Assembly: GCF_902729445.1 (NCBI RefSeq)
Contig: NZ_CACVCE010000006.1
Span: 14,713-78,712, forward strand
From: Magnetospirillum sp902729445
Lineage (GTDB): Bacteria; Pseudomonadota; Alphaproteobacteria; Rhodospirillales; Magnetospirillaceae
Length of the DNA stretch: 64,000 nucleotides
Reading direction: 5' to 3'
Under the pieces are notes generated by a model. That model was not told the DNA's origin, searched no databases, and was given only the letters and a program-made list of their open reading frames with translations. This document shows positions 1 through 7,341 of the stretch, piece after piece. Position 1 is the first letter of the stretch; every line of letters starts with the position of its first letter. Made by a program: the position numbers and the translations under genes.

Positions 1-360
1 CAGCGTCAGCGTCGGGACCAGTTCCGCCACATCACCGATCTCAATGGCCGTCTTCTTCGGCTTGATCTCGATGATCTTGTTGCCGTAGCGCACTTCCAGC
101 ATGAACGCCCCATTGGCCTCCTGCCAGTACCAGGGGCGAAATTTGACCAGTCGGTCTTGCAGGGTCTTGTTGCCCTCGCTGTCCTTCGTCCAGCGCTTGC
201 GCCGAATTTCAAAGCTCTCGCCCTTCTGCATCGCTTCCGCAGCAGCGATCTGCTGATTGATGGCCTCCACCAGCTTGTGCCGCAGGCGCCCTTCAGGCGT
301 GGCCGCAACAGCACGTCGGGTCTTCTCGCTCAGCTTCAGCTTGTCCAATGCACTCATCAT
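1..360 (-). CDS. DUF6641-like hypothetical protein (3' end outside window)
   Basis: The reading frame starts at ATG 360 (a second ATG follows at 357) and stays open to the window edge, so 120 residues are visible and the C-terminus is missing. The protein is basic and soluble, with an N-terminal stretch beginning MMSALDKLKLSEKTRR and a later segment FRPWYWQEANGAFMLEVRYG followed by an ELVPTL motif. This layout matches my recollection of the DUF6641 family, small proteins of unknown function carried on plasmids and integrative elements; the family name is from memory. No catalytic residues are recognisable. A member of the 17-bp palindrome family lies about 75 bp upstream of the start (434-450), so the gene may be controlled by the same factor as other island genes. 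Confidence 0.7.
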   Translation of the reverse strand, partial: MMSALDKLKLSEKTRRAVAATPEGRLRHKLVEAINQQIAAAEAMQKGESFEIRRKRWTKDSEGNKTLQDRLVKFRPWYWQEANGAFMLEVRYGNKIIEIKPKKTAIEIGDVAELVPTLTL

Positions 361-433
361 CACACCCTCCGATTGGGAACACATGACGAACACACTATGC
401 TCTGATAGCCGAGCTGGACAACCGAAAGGCACT

Positions 434-450
434 TGTTGGGAAACACGACA
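434..450. promoter_or_regulatory. 17-bp inverted repeat, site 1
   Basis: TGTTGGGAAACACGACA, an imperfect palindrome centred on 442 and followed by AGTTGG. It lies upstream of the DUF6641-like gene. It belongs to a nine-member family spread over 434-9313. The protein that binds it is not identifiable in the window. Confidence 0.6.
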
Positions 451-626
451 AGTTGGCCAACCCGCCATCGTTCAGGCCTGTTGCGAGGCTTTGAACGCTC
501 TCGTCGCCGGATCCGGCCGGATCAAGAGCCTTTTTTCCAGCCATGGATCAGAAAGGTCATCTCGTAGGCTTGCGGAATAAGACGTGCCTCATCCGAAATT
601 ATCAGGAGTTCAGAAGGCGTTGCGAT

Positions 627-2984
627 TCAGGATGAACCTTCAGAACGGTTCCGCCTAATCAGGTCTTCAAACTGTTCTATGGGAGCCGGTTTGTGGAATA
701 GATACCCCTGGATGTAATCGACACCCATGGTTTTGAGCAGATCATTTTGGGCTTGGTCTTCGACCCCCTCGGCGGTAACGACGAGCCCCAAGTGATGGGC
801 CAGGGCCACAGTTGCCGCGACGATATCGCGATGGCGCGGGCGTTCAACCATATCAACGATAAAACTTCGGTCGATTTTAAGCTTTGAGAATGGAAAGTCC
901 CGAAGATAGCTGAGGGATGAGTAACCGGTGCCGAAATCGTCGATTGCCAGCGGGAAGCCCATTTCATCAATGGCCTTGAGATAGGCGCCAGCGGTTTTCA
1001 TATCCCCGGCGAACACCCCCTCTGTGACCTCGATTTCAAGGGCGGCCAGGGGATAGCGTTCTCGAATGCCTTCGAGACGCGACAGCAGGTCCGTGCTGCG
1101 GAATTCCACGGCACTGATGTTCACCGAAATTGGCGCCTGAAAGCCAAGATGATCCGACATTGCGGACGATGCCTTTGCAGCATTTTCCACGATCCACTCG
1201 CTGATCGGCACAATTGCTCCGTTGCGCTCGGCGAGAGGGATGAATTCTCCCGGCGGGACCAGCGCGCCATCTCGTTCCCAGCGCACCAAAACTTCCGCGC
1301 CGCGCACAATTCCATCGACCGGAGATACAAACGCCTGAGCGAAAAGGCGCAGTTCATCTCGTGCTACCGCTTGGCGTAGATCGTTGTCGAGTTCGAAGCG
1401 GCGCTTAACCTGTTCGTCGAGAGTCCGATTGAACAGGCGATAGGTGCCGCCGCCGGTTTCCCGAGCTCTAATGGCGGCTGAATAGGCGTCATCGATAAGA
1501 ATTGCCGCATCGCTGCCGTCGCGTGGGAATACCGCGACACCAGCCCGCAGGGTCAACGCGATCATTGACCCCGCCACGGCGTATGGTGCACTGCATTCGC
1601 GCAGGGCTCGGGCAGCTTGAATTTCTGCCTCACTGGCGATACCCAGGCCGGGAAGGACGAGGAGGAACTCATCTCCTGCCAGGCGACAGACCAGAGCGGG
1701 CGGGGGAAACAACTCCTGAAGCCGCTTTGCAACGACTTTGATTACCTCGTTGCCAGACTCGTAGCCAAATGTCTCGTTGACCCGAGTCAAGCCGTCGATG
1801 TCGAGATAGATAACGGCGGTCATGGTGCCGCCACCAAGGACCTGACGAAGTCGCTCGCGACCAAAGTCGCGGTTCGGGAGACCCGTCAAATCGTCCACTG
1901 TCTCCTTTCGGAGGAGGGCTGCTTCATACCCTTTCTGGTCGGTAATGTCCTCGGTGATGATCAGGTTGTGGGTGATCTGCCCGGCGTCGTCCTTAATGGG
2001 GGAAACCACCGCCCTCAACCACCGGCCTGTCATCTCGTCAAAATATTCCCCCGACCATGCCTCGGATCGCAGCCTTCCATCTTGAAGCAATGTGGTTATG
2101 GCTGACTCATCTGGTCCATGGATGCGCTGATGGGCCGTATTCCGGAAACGAGCAACACCTTCGGCATCAATGAGGACGATTGCCGCCGGACTTTGGCTGA
2201 CGGCGGTTTCAAGAAGTTGGAGGTCCTGCTGTTGAGCTGTGATGGTCTCAAATGCCTTATCGATCGCCGACGAAATTCCCGCCAATTCATCAGAGCCCTC
2301 TAAGGTACAGCGCGCCTCCCGATCGCCGCCACGGAACCGAGAAATCGATTGAATAATCCTCTGGCTGGGCTTCGCCACGGCCTCATTGATGAGCCACCAG
2401 CAGAGGAGAGAAAATAGAACGTTGACCCCGAGCAGTGCCGCGCTACGTTTAAGTTCGGCAAACTTGGCGGCTGATAAACGCCACGCAGTTCCATGTTCGA
2501 CAAGGAGGTACACACACCTGCGCACGGAGATGGTGCCCGGCACGACCTCGCAAATTGGCGCCACGCCATAAACGTGTTCATCTGCCCATGATTTGACCGT
2601 AACAGAATTAATGTTTGAGAGACTAATCTGGCGGAACCAAGGCGAGGCAAGCATGCGAGGCGCAAGCTCAGCGTCAGAAGTTTCGATTATGCGGCCATCA
2701 GCGTTTACCAGCAGTGCAACGTCGTCATGAGCCAAGATGGCCAGGGATTTGAGTAAGACGGCGAGCTCTTCCCGGTGGTTTTCATCCACGAGGGGGCCTG
2801 CCAGCCCTTGAGCAAGATGAAGTTGTCCTCTCAGATCGATAACGGCTTCGTGCTGTGCTCGTCTGAGAGCATCCCACACAGACAGCCCAAACACGACGGC
2901 ATGGCTACCCAGACCAAGTATAAATAGCGCAACAATTACCTGGGCAGCCACGGGGAGACGGGACAGAACGGCACGAACGTTCAC
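627..2984 (-). CDS. Membrane-bound PAS-GGDEF-EAL cyclic-di-GMP signalling protein
   Basis: 785 residues. Membrane segments lie near 14-37 and 181-203, bracketing a roughly 140-residue periplasmic domain. A HAMP-like linker follows (205-255), then a PAS domain (about 255-350), GGDEF (about 360-515) and EAL (about 525-780). The diguanylate cyclase signature reads AGDEF (436-440) with an intact DLTGLPNRD lead-in, a variant seen in active cyclases. The phosphodiesterase signature is EVL rather than EAL but keeps the catalytic Glu, and DDFGTGYSS, KIDRSFI and TAEGVE are all present. Both activities, making and degrading c-di-GMP, are therefore plausible. Its start overlaps the stop of the upstream binding-protein gene by 4 nt, so the two are probably translationally coupled and form a ligand-sensing pair. 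Confidence 0.93.
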   Translation of the reverse strand: MNVRAVLSRLPVAAQVIVALFILGLGSHAVVFGLSVWDALRRAQHEAVIDLRGQLHLAQGLAGPLVDENHREELAVLLKSLAILAHDDVALLVNADGRIIETSDAELAPRMLASPWFRQISLSNINSVTVKSWADEHVYGVAPICEVVPGTISVRRCVYLLVEHGTAWRLSAAKFAELKRSAALLGVNVLFSLLCWWLINEAVAKPSQRIIQSISRFRGGDREARCTLEGSDELAGISSAIDKAFETITAQQQDLQLLETAVSQSPAAIVLIDAEGVARFRNTAHQRIHGPDESAITTLLQDGRLRSEAWSGEYFDEMTGRWLRAVVSPIKDDAGQITHNLIITEDITDQKGYEAALLRKETVDDLTGLPNRDFGRERLRQVLGGGTMTAVIYLDIDGLTRVNETFGYESGNEVIKVVAKRLQELFPPPALVCRLAGDEFLLVLPGLGIASEAEIQAARALRECSAPYAVAGSMIALTLRAGVAVFPRDGSDAAILIDDAYSAAIRARETGGGTYRLFNRTLDEQVKRRFELDNDLRQAVARDELRLFAQAFVSPVDGIVRGAEVLVRWERDGALVPPGEFIPLAERNGAIVPISEWIVENAAKASSAMSDHLGFQAPISVNISAVEFRSTDLLSRLEGIRERYPLAALEIEVTEGVFAGDMKTAGAYLKAIDEMGFPLAIDDFGTGYSSLSYLRDFPFSKLKIDRSFIVDMVERPRHRDIVAATVALAHHLGLVVTAEGVEDQAQNDLLKTMGVDYIQGYLFHKPAPIEQFEDLIRRNRSEGSS

Positions 2985-3967
2985 CGGTGCACCTCCCCTG
3001 AAATCATTGGGGTGGGCGCTCCAGAGGGGGAAATCCCATACCTTTGCATGATTTGCCAGAGTTTCAGTGAAGTCTCGGCCAGCCGTTGACCGGACCCTAG
3101 GATCAGGGTCTCAGACTCTTCAGCATTGGGAAATGCAATATCTTTTAGGGCCGCCCTAAGCTCCGGTTCCGAAAGGCCGGTACGCTTCGTAACGCCAGCA
3201 GCCAAAGCGGGATCTAGGGCGACCAGCTTTTTCCGGCCAAACTCCCATGCATCACGCAGATGCCTGATGGCTGCAGGATTGCTGTCCAGGGACTGATCCC
3301 TGACCACCAAAACATCGAGGACTTCGTTGGGAATGTCCCTTGAGGAAAAAATTTGCCGCGCTCCTAGCGAGAGAAGCTTTGTGCGGATAGGGTCAAAGGT
3401 GATCACCCCATCGACCTCACCGCTGACATAGAGCCGCTCTTGCCGGTCAATCGGCGCTTCGATCAATTTCACGTCATTCGGATGCAATGACATCTTTTCA
3501 ATCATGCGCGCCGCCATGTAGGCGCCCATCGCCTTGCCCTCGAATGCTATCCTTGCACCTTGAACGCTGAGTGCCTCTGTGGCTCTGGGATTGATGACCA
3601 CTGCGTCAGCGCCGTTCGATATGTCCGCGACCAGCAGCACACGGATTTGGGTTCCTGAGTGCTTGAGAAGCAGTGCCTCGTCGAGGGTAAGCGCGGCTGC
3701 GTCAAGAATTCCATTTTGCAGTGCGCGGATGGTTTCTGTGGTCGAGGACATATCCACGACCCGGACAATTTTGGGGTCAAGCGCCAAGGCATCTCGGGCG
3801 ACAAGCAGGGGTTCGTAGCCGAGCCATGGGTTTATGCCGATGCGAAACGGTGGCCCAGGAATCCTCAATCCAATCGCGACGGCAAAGAATGCCACAGCAG
3901 CAAAGACAGAGAAAACCACGAAGATTCTCTCCCACCTAGATACCAATATTGCTCGAAAACGATCCAC
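2981..3967 (-). CDS. NitT/TauT-type substrate-binding protein, membrane-anchored, probable sensor partner
   Basis: About 328 residues from a GTG at 3967, chosen because GGAGAA lies about 9 nt upstream and the frame then gives a short basic N-terminus plus one membrane segment (FVVFSVFAAVAFFAVAIGL). The frame is open further up to an ATG at 4087, but that extension has no convincing signal. The mature part has the ABC-type periplasmic binding fold of the SsuA/TauA/ThiY group, with GINPWLGYEPLLVARD near the start and the hinge region FDPIRTKLLSLGARQIF. No permease or ATPase gene is nearby. It overlaps the GGDEF/EAL gene by 4 nt, which suggests it delivers ligand information to that protein's periplasmic domain rather than feeding a transporter (inference). 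Confidence 0.85.
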   Translation of the reverse strand: MDRFRAILVSRWERIFVVFSVFAAVAFFAVAIGLRIPGPPFRIGINPWLGYEPLLVARDALALDPKIVRVVDMSSTTETIRALQNGILDAAALTLDEALLLKHSGTQIRVLLVADISNGADAVVINPRATEALSVQGARIAFEGKAMGAYMAARMIEKMSLHPNDVKLIEAPIDRQERLYVSGEVDGVITFDPIRTKLLSLGARQIFSSRDIPNEVLDVLVVRDQSLDSNPAAIRHLRDAWEFGRKKLVALDPALAAGVTKRTGLSEPELRAALKDIAFPNAEESETLILGSGQRLAETSLKLWQIMQRYGISPSGAPTPMISGEVHR

Positions 3968-4316
3968 CTGCCAATTTTCTCCAATAGGATATTTAGCGAA
4001 GGCCTGCTGGATGATGCCGCACTTAAACTGGTAACTGTGACAATAAAGGTAGTATTGCAAATGCATGGTTTGTGGAGGGCTACACATCTAAAAGATATAC
4101 TCGTTACTGAAAAACAGCTACTGTCATTCGCGGCAACCAGAGCTATCAAAAACAGAATTCCCCTTGATCAACTCACTGAGGGCGTCACGATGAATGCTTC
4201 CTGTCGCGTTATGCCGATGGGTGGCGTCATGCGGGGAGGGCGTAGGCTGCCTATCACTGGGCCATACAGATTCAAGTGCCCGAATCTGGCACATCCCGGT
4301 CATCCACCAGGGACAG

Positions 4317-4883
4317 CTACAACCCCTCCACAGCAGCTTTCATCATCTGGTCATTGACTTCGATGTAGCGCTGCGTGGTGGACAGGTGACGATGGCCCGC
4401 CAGGGTCATGATCACTTTGGCCGAAACGCCGCTGTGGGCCAATTGCGTGATAAACCATCGCCGACCGCTGTGGCTGCTCGCACCATCAATTCCGGCCAGT
4501 GCGTAAATCTGTCCGAATAGCTGGCAGAGCGTGTTGGCCGAGAACGCCGTGGCCTTTTGTGTCACGAGAAACGGCGCGGCCCGATTCGTTGTCGTGTTAC
4601 ACGACAGGAAGCGCTCCAATTCGCGGCGCAGCTTGCCACTGACGAACACCGTCCTGGCCTCGGCAGTCTTGGTATAATGGGCTGGCAGCACGATCTGGTC
4701 CTTCACGCGGCCATCGCCATCAATGACATCGCCGAGCTTCAAATGGGCGATCTCGCCGACGCGCATTCCCGCATAGAAGCTGAGCATGAGGGCCACGCGG
4801 TTGCGGGCTGCATGACGCTGATTTGCGACAACGGACAGCACGCGCTTGAGTTCCGCCTCGCTGAGTACCTTGGCCTGTTTCAT
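4317..4883 (-). CDS. Short tyrosine recombinase/integrase
   Basis: 188 residues, only the catalytic domain of a tyrosine recombinase; the usual N-terminal SAM-like core-binding domain is absent. The catalytic Arg is in GMRVGEIAHLK, the HxxR box is SHSGRRWFIT, then GHRHLSTTQRYIEV supplies the second His and the nucleophilic Tyr. Members of this short type occur on plasmids and islands. Start ATG 4883 is followed by MKQAKVLSEAEL, the typical beginning of the catalytic domain, so the gene does not look truncated by a frameshift. A perfect 17-bp palindrome (4590-4606) is embedded in the coding sequence. The gene lies 4.7 kb from the tRNA fragment at 9541, so its role in integration at that site is not established. 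Confidence 0.9.
   Translation of the reverse strand: MKQAKVLSEAELKRVLSVVANQRHAARNRVALMLSFYAGMRVGEIAHLKLGDVIDGDGRVKDQIVLPAHYTKTAEARTVFVSGKLRRELERFLSCNTTTNRAAPFLVTQKATAFSANTLCQLFGQIYALAGIDGASSHSGRRWFITQLAHSGVSAKVIMTLAGHRHLSTTQRYIEVNDQMMKAAVEGL
4590..4606. promoter_or_regulatory. 17-bp inverted repeat, site 2 (inside integrase gene)
   Basis: TGTCGTGTTACACGACA, a perfect palindrome around a central T, followed by GGAAGC. It lies within the recombinase coding sequence, which argues against a simple promoter operator for this copy. Confidence 0.65.
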
Positions 4884-5024
4884 CGCTTTACCTAATGAAA
4901 AGTTATTCCGTTAGGCAAATCATTATATGATAAAAGGCACAGCAGGCCCGACCGCAATTATCTGCGTTGATAATCAAGCAGTTAACGGTAAACATAATAA
5001 AATGTAGCTTTTCTTATGTTTTGC

Positions 5025-5240
5025 TCAGGCGCTGGCGTTTGTAGCTGCTAGCTTGATTAACTCGCCTTGGCGCTTGGTCAGGGACGCTCTGACGCTGTTT
5101 ACCTGCTCGCGTTTTTTCTGCACGGATGCCGCTTGCTTGAGTTTCTTCGCCTGATCGGCCTTGGCATCGGCCTGTCGCTTCAGATTGTCCGCGAAGCTGT
5201 TGGCCGCGGCCTCCTCCGTCATGAATTCCCACGCCCGCAT
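5025..5240 (-). CDS. Small charged helical protein, unknown function
   Basis: 71 residues from ATG 5240, chosen over the ATG at 5291 because AGGGAGG sits 6 nt upstream of it. The sequence starts MRAWEFMTEEAAANSFADNL and continues as a lysine/glutamine/alanine-rich, probably coiled-coil helix with no membrane segment. I do not recognise a family; small proteins with an MRxxEF start are common in phages and mobile elements. A 17-bp palindrome (5255-5271) overlaps where its promoter should be and a second (5294-5310) follows, so it is a good candidate for direct control by the factor binding those sites. Confidence 0.6.
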   Translation of the reverse strand: MRAWEFMTEEAAANSFADNLKRQADAKADQAKKLKQAASVQKKREQVNSVRASLTKRQGELIKLAATNASA

Positions 5241-5254
5241 CGTCGCCTCCCTGT

Positions 5255-5271
5255 TGTCGGGTTTCACGACA
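5255..5271. promoter_or_regulatory. 17-bp inverted repeat, site 3
   Basis: TGTCGGGTTTCACGACA, 15 bp upstream of the start codon at 5240 of the small minus-strand gene; an operator-like position. Confidence 0.6.
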
Positions 5272-5293
5272 CTATTTATGGGCATGAGCATGT

Positions 5294-5310
5294 TGTTGGG
5301 ATTCCCGACA
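5294..5310. promoter_or_regulatory. 17-bp inverted repeat, site 4
   Basis: TGTTGGGATTCCCGACA followed by AGTTGG, the same trailing hexamer as sites 1, 7 and 8. It lies 22 bp from site 3. Confidence 0.6.
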
Positions 5311-5361
5311 AGTTGGCTGCGTAGAGGCCGACCGCCTGTAGGTTAAACCTACGGGCGCGGG

Positions 5362-5378
5362 TGTCGTGTAACACGACA
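5362..5378. promoter_or_regulatory. 17-bp inverted repeat, site 5
   Basis: TGTCGTGTAACACGACA, perfect around a central A. The related palindrome GTAGGTTAAACCTAC is just to its left at 5338-5352. Confidence 0.65.
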
Positions 5379-5597
5379 AGGCGATAATCAACTGAAATTC
5401 ACCTATAAGATCAATGACTTGCAAACAGCATGATTGTCGCAATGCAGCAATGTGGCGCGACGTGACAAGACGGCAGAAATAATTTTCCACATCCGCGTTG
5501 GCAGCGCTGCTGATCGGGATAAATACAATGCTGGGGCTTAACTGCGTCCGACGGGATCAGTGACAGCCTCTTTCATCAGCGTTTTCCAGGCCGCCCC

Positions 5598-5618
5598 AGC
5601 GTTTTCACTGAAAACGCT
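5598..5618. promoter_or_regulatory. Inverted repeat before the 5636 gene, possible operator
   Basis: AGCGTTTTC-ACT-GAAAACGCT, perfect 9-bp arms, ending 17 bp before the start codon. Two more half-sites flank it: AGCGTTTTCC at 5578-5587 and GGAAAACGC at 5625-5633, the latter overlapping the ribosome binding site. Four half-sites this close to the start suggest autoregulation or control of translation of the downstream gene. Confidence 0.5.
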
Positions 5619-5635
5619 CATGGAGGAAAACGCAA

Positions 5636-6799
5636 ATGGCAAACATTCAATGGAACAGACACATCAACAAGCTATGCGAGCACCAAGGGGGCCATCGGTA
5701 TGACGACATGCTGATCGGCTGCATCGCAGCCTTTCATCAAAAGGGGCGTTCGTCCGAGAAGCAGGGAGAATGGCTGGTCAGGCAGTTGGACATGCACTAC
5801 GGCATCCAGGTGGCCCATCACGGCGCAATACAGATGACGAAGGCGCAGCGTCGGCCAATCAAGGAAGCCGTGGATTGGACAAACGCCCATGCATCAAGTG
5901 GCCGCATGGCCTATCTGAACGGGCGCTTTCCACACACTTTTCACACCGTTTCCACACGGTTCCCACACAGTTTCCACACCAAAGGGGCAAATTCGTCTGT
6001 TGATACAACGACTTATGAAGTCACTATTGCTAAGCTATTGCTAAAACTAATCGATGCGCCTTTGGCTCACTCGCGGCCTTCGGCCACGCCCAATGGCCCT
6101 TCGGTCGATTTCGTCGATGGTGGCTCGCTTGTGGCTCGCCACTCGGAAGAAAGAGATGTGATCTGCCCAATCGGAATGAATGACAATGTGATTGACGATG
6201 CGGCTGCGCCACTTCGTGGCTTCGCCGCCAAATCGGACGAGCCATTGGAGAGAAAGAGGGAGCCACTTGGAGGGAATGAGGAGTTCGCCACTTGGGCAAA
6301 GGCCAATCGGACAGCAGCTCAGGTGAAGGCCAATTCCAAGGCCACGATATCGCTTTGGGTCGCTGGCAGTTCGCGCAGCTATGTGCGCGGCCAATTGGAG
6401 GTCGGAGACAAGAAGTACCGCGTGAATTTCCGCAGCCCACGTCACGTCGAGGAATTGGTCTATGTGGAGCGCGGCCAGGACGTGGAAGCGCGGCAGTGGT
6501 ACGAGGCAGTCAGCAGCCAGGTCATTCCCTTCTGGCTGGACAAGGCCGAAGCTGCCGAGGGCAGATTGGCCCGTAAGCACGTCGCCAGCGCCATCCATGA
6601 ATTCCAGGATAGAAATTGCGAAGGGCATGGCGTGAACTGCGGCATTGCGTTCATGGGCTATCGAGGCGATGTGCCCTCACGCTGTATCGTGCAGCTCAAT
6701 GGCACTGACTGGAAATTTGACCTCCAGCCAATCCGTAGCGCGAAACTGAAATCGCCCCAGTACAAGGCGACCGCCGAGCGGTCTTCTGCAGCAGCATAG
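5636..6799 (+). CDS. Island protein of unknown function with internal phased DNA repeats; candidate replication-type protein
   Basis: 387 residues, with GGAGG 8 nt before the ATG. I do not recognise a family over the full length. The N-terminal third contains DDMLIGCIAAFHQKGRSSEKQGEWL, resembling a short segment recurring in phage and mobile-element proteins (loosely, G-R-x-L-S-x-K-Q). Residues about 97-115 are a His/Phe/Thr-rich stretch encoded by five 11-bp spaced TTTCCACAC repeats, then a low-complexity linker to about 225 and a compact C-terminal domain (about 225-385) with IAFMGYRGDVPSRCIVQLNG. Because 11 is not a multiple of 3, the repetition is a property of the DNA rather than the peptide, recalling initiator genes with their origin inside (for example lambda O). 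No Rep catalytic motif is visible, so that role is only a hypothesis. Confidence 0.6.
   Translation: MANIQWNRHINKLCEHQGGHRYDDMLIGCIAAFHQKGRSSEKQGEWLVRQLDMHYGIQVAHHGAIQMTKAQRRPIKEAVDWTNAHASSGRMAYLNGRFPHTFHTVSTRFPHSFHTKGANSSVDTTTYEVTIAKLLLKLIDAPLAHSRPSATPNGPSVDFVDGGSLVARHSEERDVICPIGMNDNVIDDAAAPLRGFAAKSDEPLERKREPLGGNEEFATWAKANRTAAQVKANSKATISLWVAGSSRSYVRGQLEVGDKKYRVNFRSPRHVEELVYVERGQDVEARQWYEAVSSQVIPFWLDKAEAAEGRLARKHVASAIHEFQDRNCEGHGVNCGIAFMGYRGDVPSRCIVQLNGTDWKFDLQPIRSAKLKSPQYKATAERSSAAA
5927..5979 (+). repeat. Five 9-bp repeats at exact 11-bp spacing (iteron-like) inside a gene
   Basis: Units begin at 5927, 5938, 5949, 5960 and 5971: TTTCCACAC, TTTTCACAC, TTTCCACAC, TTCCCACAC, TTTCCACAC. Spacing is 11 bp each time, close to one helical turn, so all copies face the same side. 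The unit is similar to the DnaA box TTWTCCACA. An AT-rich stretch follows, with two tandem 11-bp copies beginning TATTGCTAA (6025-6046). Iterons plus an AT-rich segment is the layout of an origin; function is inferred. Confidence 0.6.
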
Positions 6800-6896
6800 C
6801 GATGACGGCCTGATGTACGGCCTCCTCAATGGTCACTACCTCATTGGCAAAGCCGATCTCGCAATAGCCCCTCGGCAAATAGGACAGTCTGTTCAT
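6696..6896 (-). CDS. Small hypothetical protein, antisense-overlapping the preceding gene
   Basis: 66 residues from ATG 6896, with a very strong ribosome binding site (AAGGAGG, 8 nt upstream). The first half (MNRLSYLPRGYCEIGFANEV, then an EEAVHQAVIAMLLQK helix) reads like a genuine protein. The last third overlaps the 3' end of the 5636-6799 gene on the other strand by 104 bp, so the C-terminus is doubtful. An inverted-repeat motif shared with the response-regulator gene lies about 43 bp upstream (6939-6963), supporting a real promoter here. No family recognised. Confidence 0.4.
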   Translation of the reverse strand: MNRLSYLPRGYCEIGFANEVVTIEEAVHQAVIAMLLQKTARRSPCTGAISVSRYGLAGGQISSQCH

Positions 6897-6938
6897 GGCG
6901 TTTTCTCCTCCTTGCGGCAGCATCCATCGTGGCGCTGC

Positions 6939-6963
6939 TCCGCAAGCGTATTTAGCGCGGAGG
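6939..6963 (-). promoter_or_regulatory. Shared TCCGC...GCGGA motif, copy 1
   Basis: The sequence TCCGCA...TATTTAGCGCGGAGG closely matches 7816-7839 (TCCGCACAAAATTTAGTGCGGAGG). Copy 1 lies in the divergent region between the 6896 minus-strand start and the 7003 plus-strand start; copy 2 lies directly upstream of the response regulator. Confidence 0.45.
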
Positions 6964-7002
6964 GCTAAATAGCGGGACGAAACGCCTTGGGGGAGAACGG
7001 AC

Positions 7003-7296
7003 ATGCTGTTGGAAACGGTCTATAGGGAATTGCGGGATATGTGGATGGTCGAGAGCCAGTATGAGTTTTCGCGGTTTTGGCTCGGCCAATCGCGCAGCTA
7101 TATGTCCTGCGCCAAGGCGCGGCAGCGGCCACCGTCATTGCTGGTTCTGATGCGGCTGTCGCAGCGGCTTGCATCAATGTCGGCCAAATACGCCGCAGTG
7201 GCGACAACCGAGATGGAACTGACCAACTGCCGCAAGCTCAGCGAATTGAACGGCATCGTTGGCAACGCGGTCAGGGCGGAGGCGTTGTCGGTTTAA
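7003..7296 (+). CDS. DUF6626-like small protein
   Basis: 97 residues, with GGGGGAG about 8 nt upstream of the ATG. The N-terminal motif LLETVYRELRDMWMVESQY followed by FSRFWLGQSRSYMSCAKA and PSLLVLMRLSQRL is the layout I recall for DUF6626, small helical proteins from alphaproteobacterial mobile elements; function unknown. The fold is probably a helix-turn-helix-like bundle but I see no clear recognition helix. Its TAA stop lies inside a perfect 17-bp palindrome (7286-7302). It is divergent from the small gene starting at 6896. Confidence 0.75.
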   Translation: MLLETVYRELRDMWMVESQYEFSRFWLGQSRSYMSCAKARQRPPSLLVLMRLSQRLASMSAKYAAVATTEMELTNCRKLSELNGIVGNAVRAEALSV

Positions 7297-7302
7297 CCGA
7301 CA
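7286..7302. promoter_or_regulatory. 17-bp inverted repeat, site 6
   Basis: TGTCGGTTTAACCGACA, perfect around a central T, overlapping the stop codon of the DUF6626-like gene and followed by GGAAGC as at site 2. Confidence 0.6.
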
Positions 7303-7311
7303 GGAAGCAGG

Positions 7312-7328
7312 TGTCGTTTTTCCCGACA
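7312..7328. promoter_or_regulatory. 17-bp inverted repeat, site 7
   Basis: TGTCGTTTTTCCCGACA followed by AGTTGG. It lies 9 bp after site 6, in the gap between the convergent DUF6626-like and response-regulator genes. Confidence 0.55.
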
Positions 7329-7341
7329 AGTTGGTCGCGGA

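Larger units (their letters stand above)
5241..5635. other. Regulatory intergenic region between divergent island genes
   Basis: About 395 bp without a gene, separating the small minus-strand gene (start 5240) from the 387-residue plus-strand gene (start 5636). It holds three 17-bp family palindromes (5255-5271, 5294-5310, 5362-5378), a related inverted repeat GTAGGTTAAACCTAC (5338-5352) and, just before the plus-strand start, an AGCGTTTTC inverted repeat (5598-5618). The middle, about 5380-5550, is AT-rich. This is the densest cluster of candidate control sites in the island. Confidence 0.6.

Noticed and set aside
5927..5979. CRISPR array
   Set aside because: Units are 9 bp at 11-bp period with no spacers of the right size.
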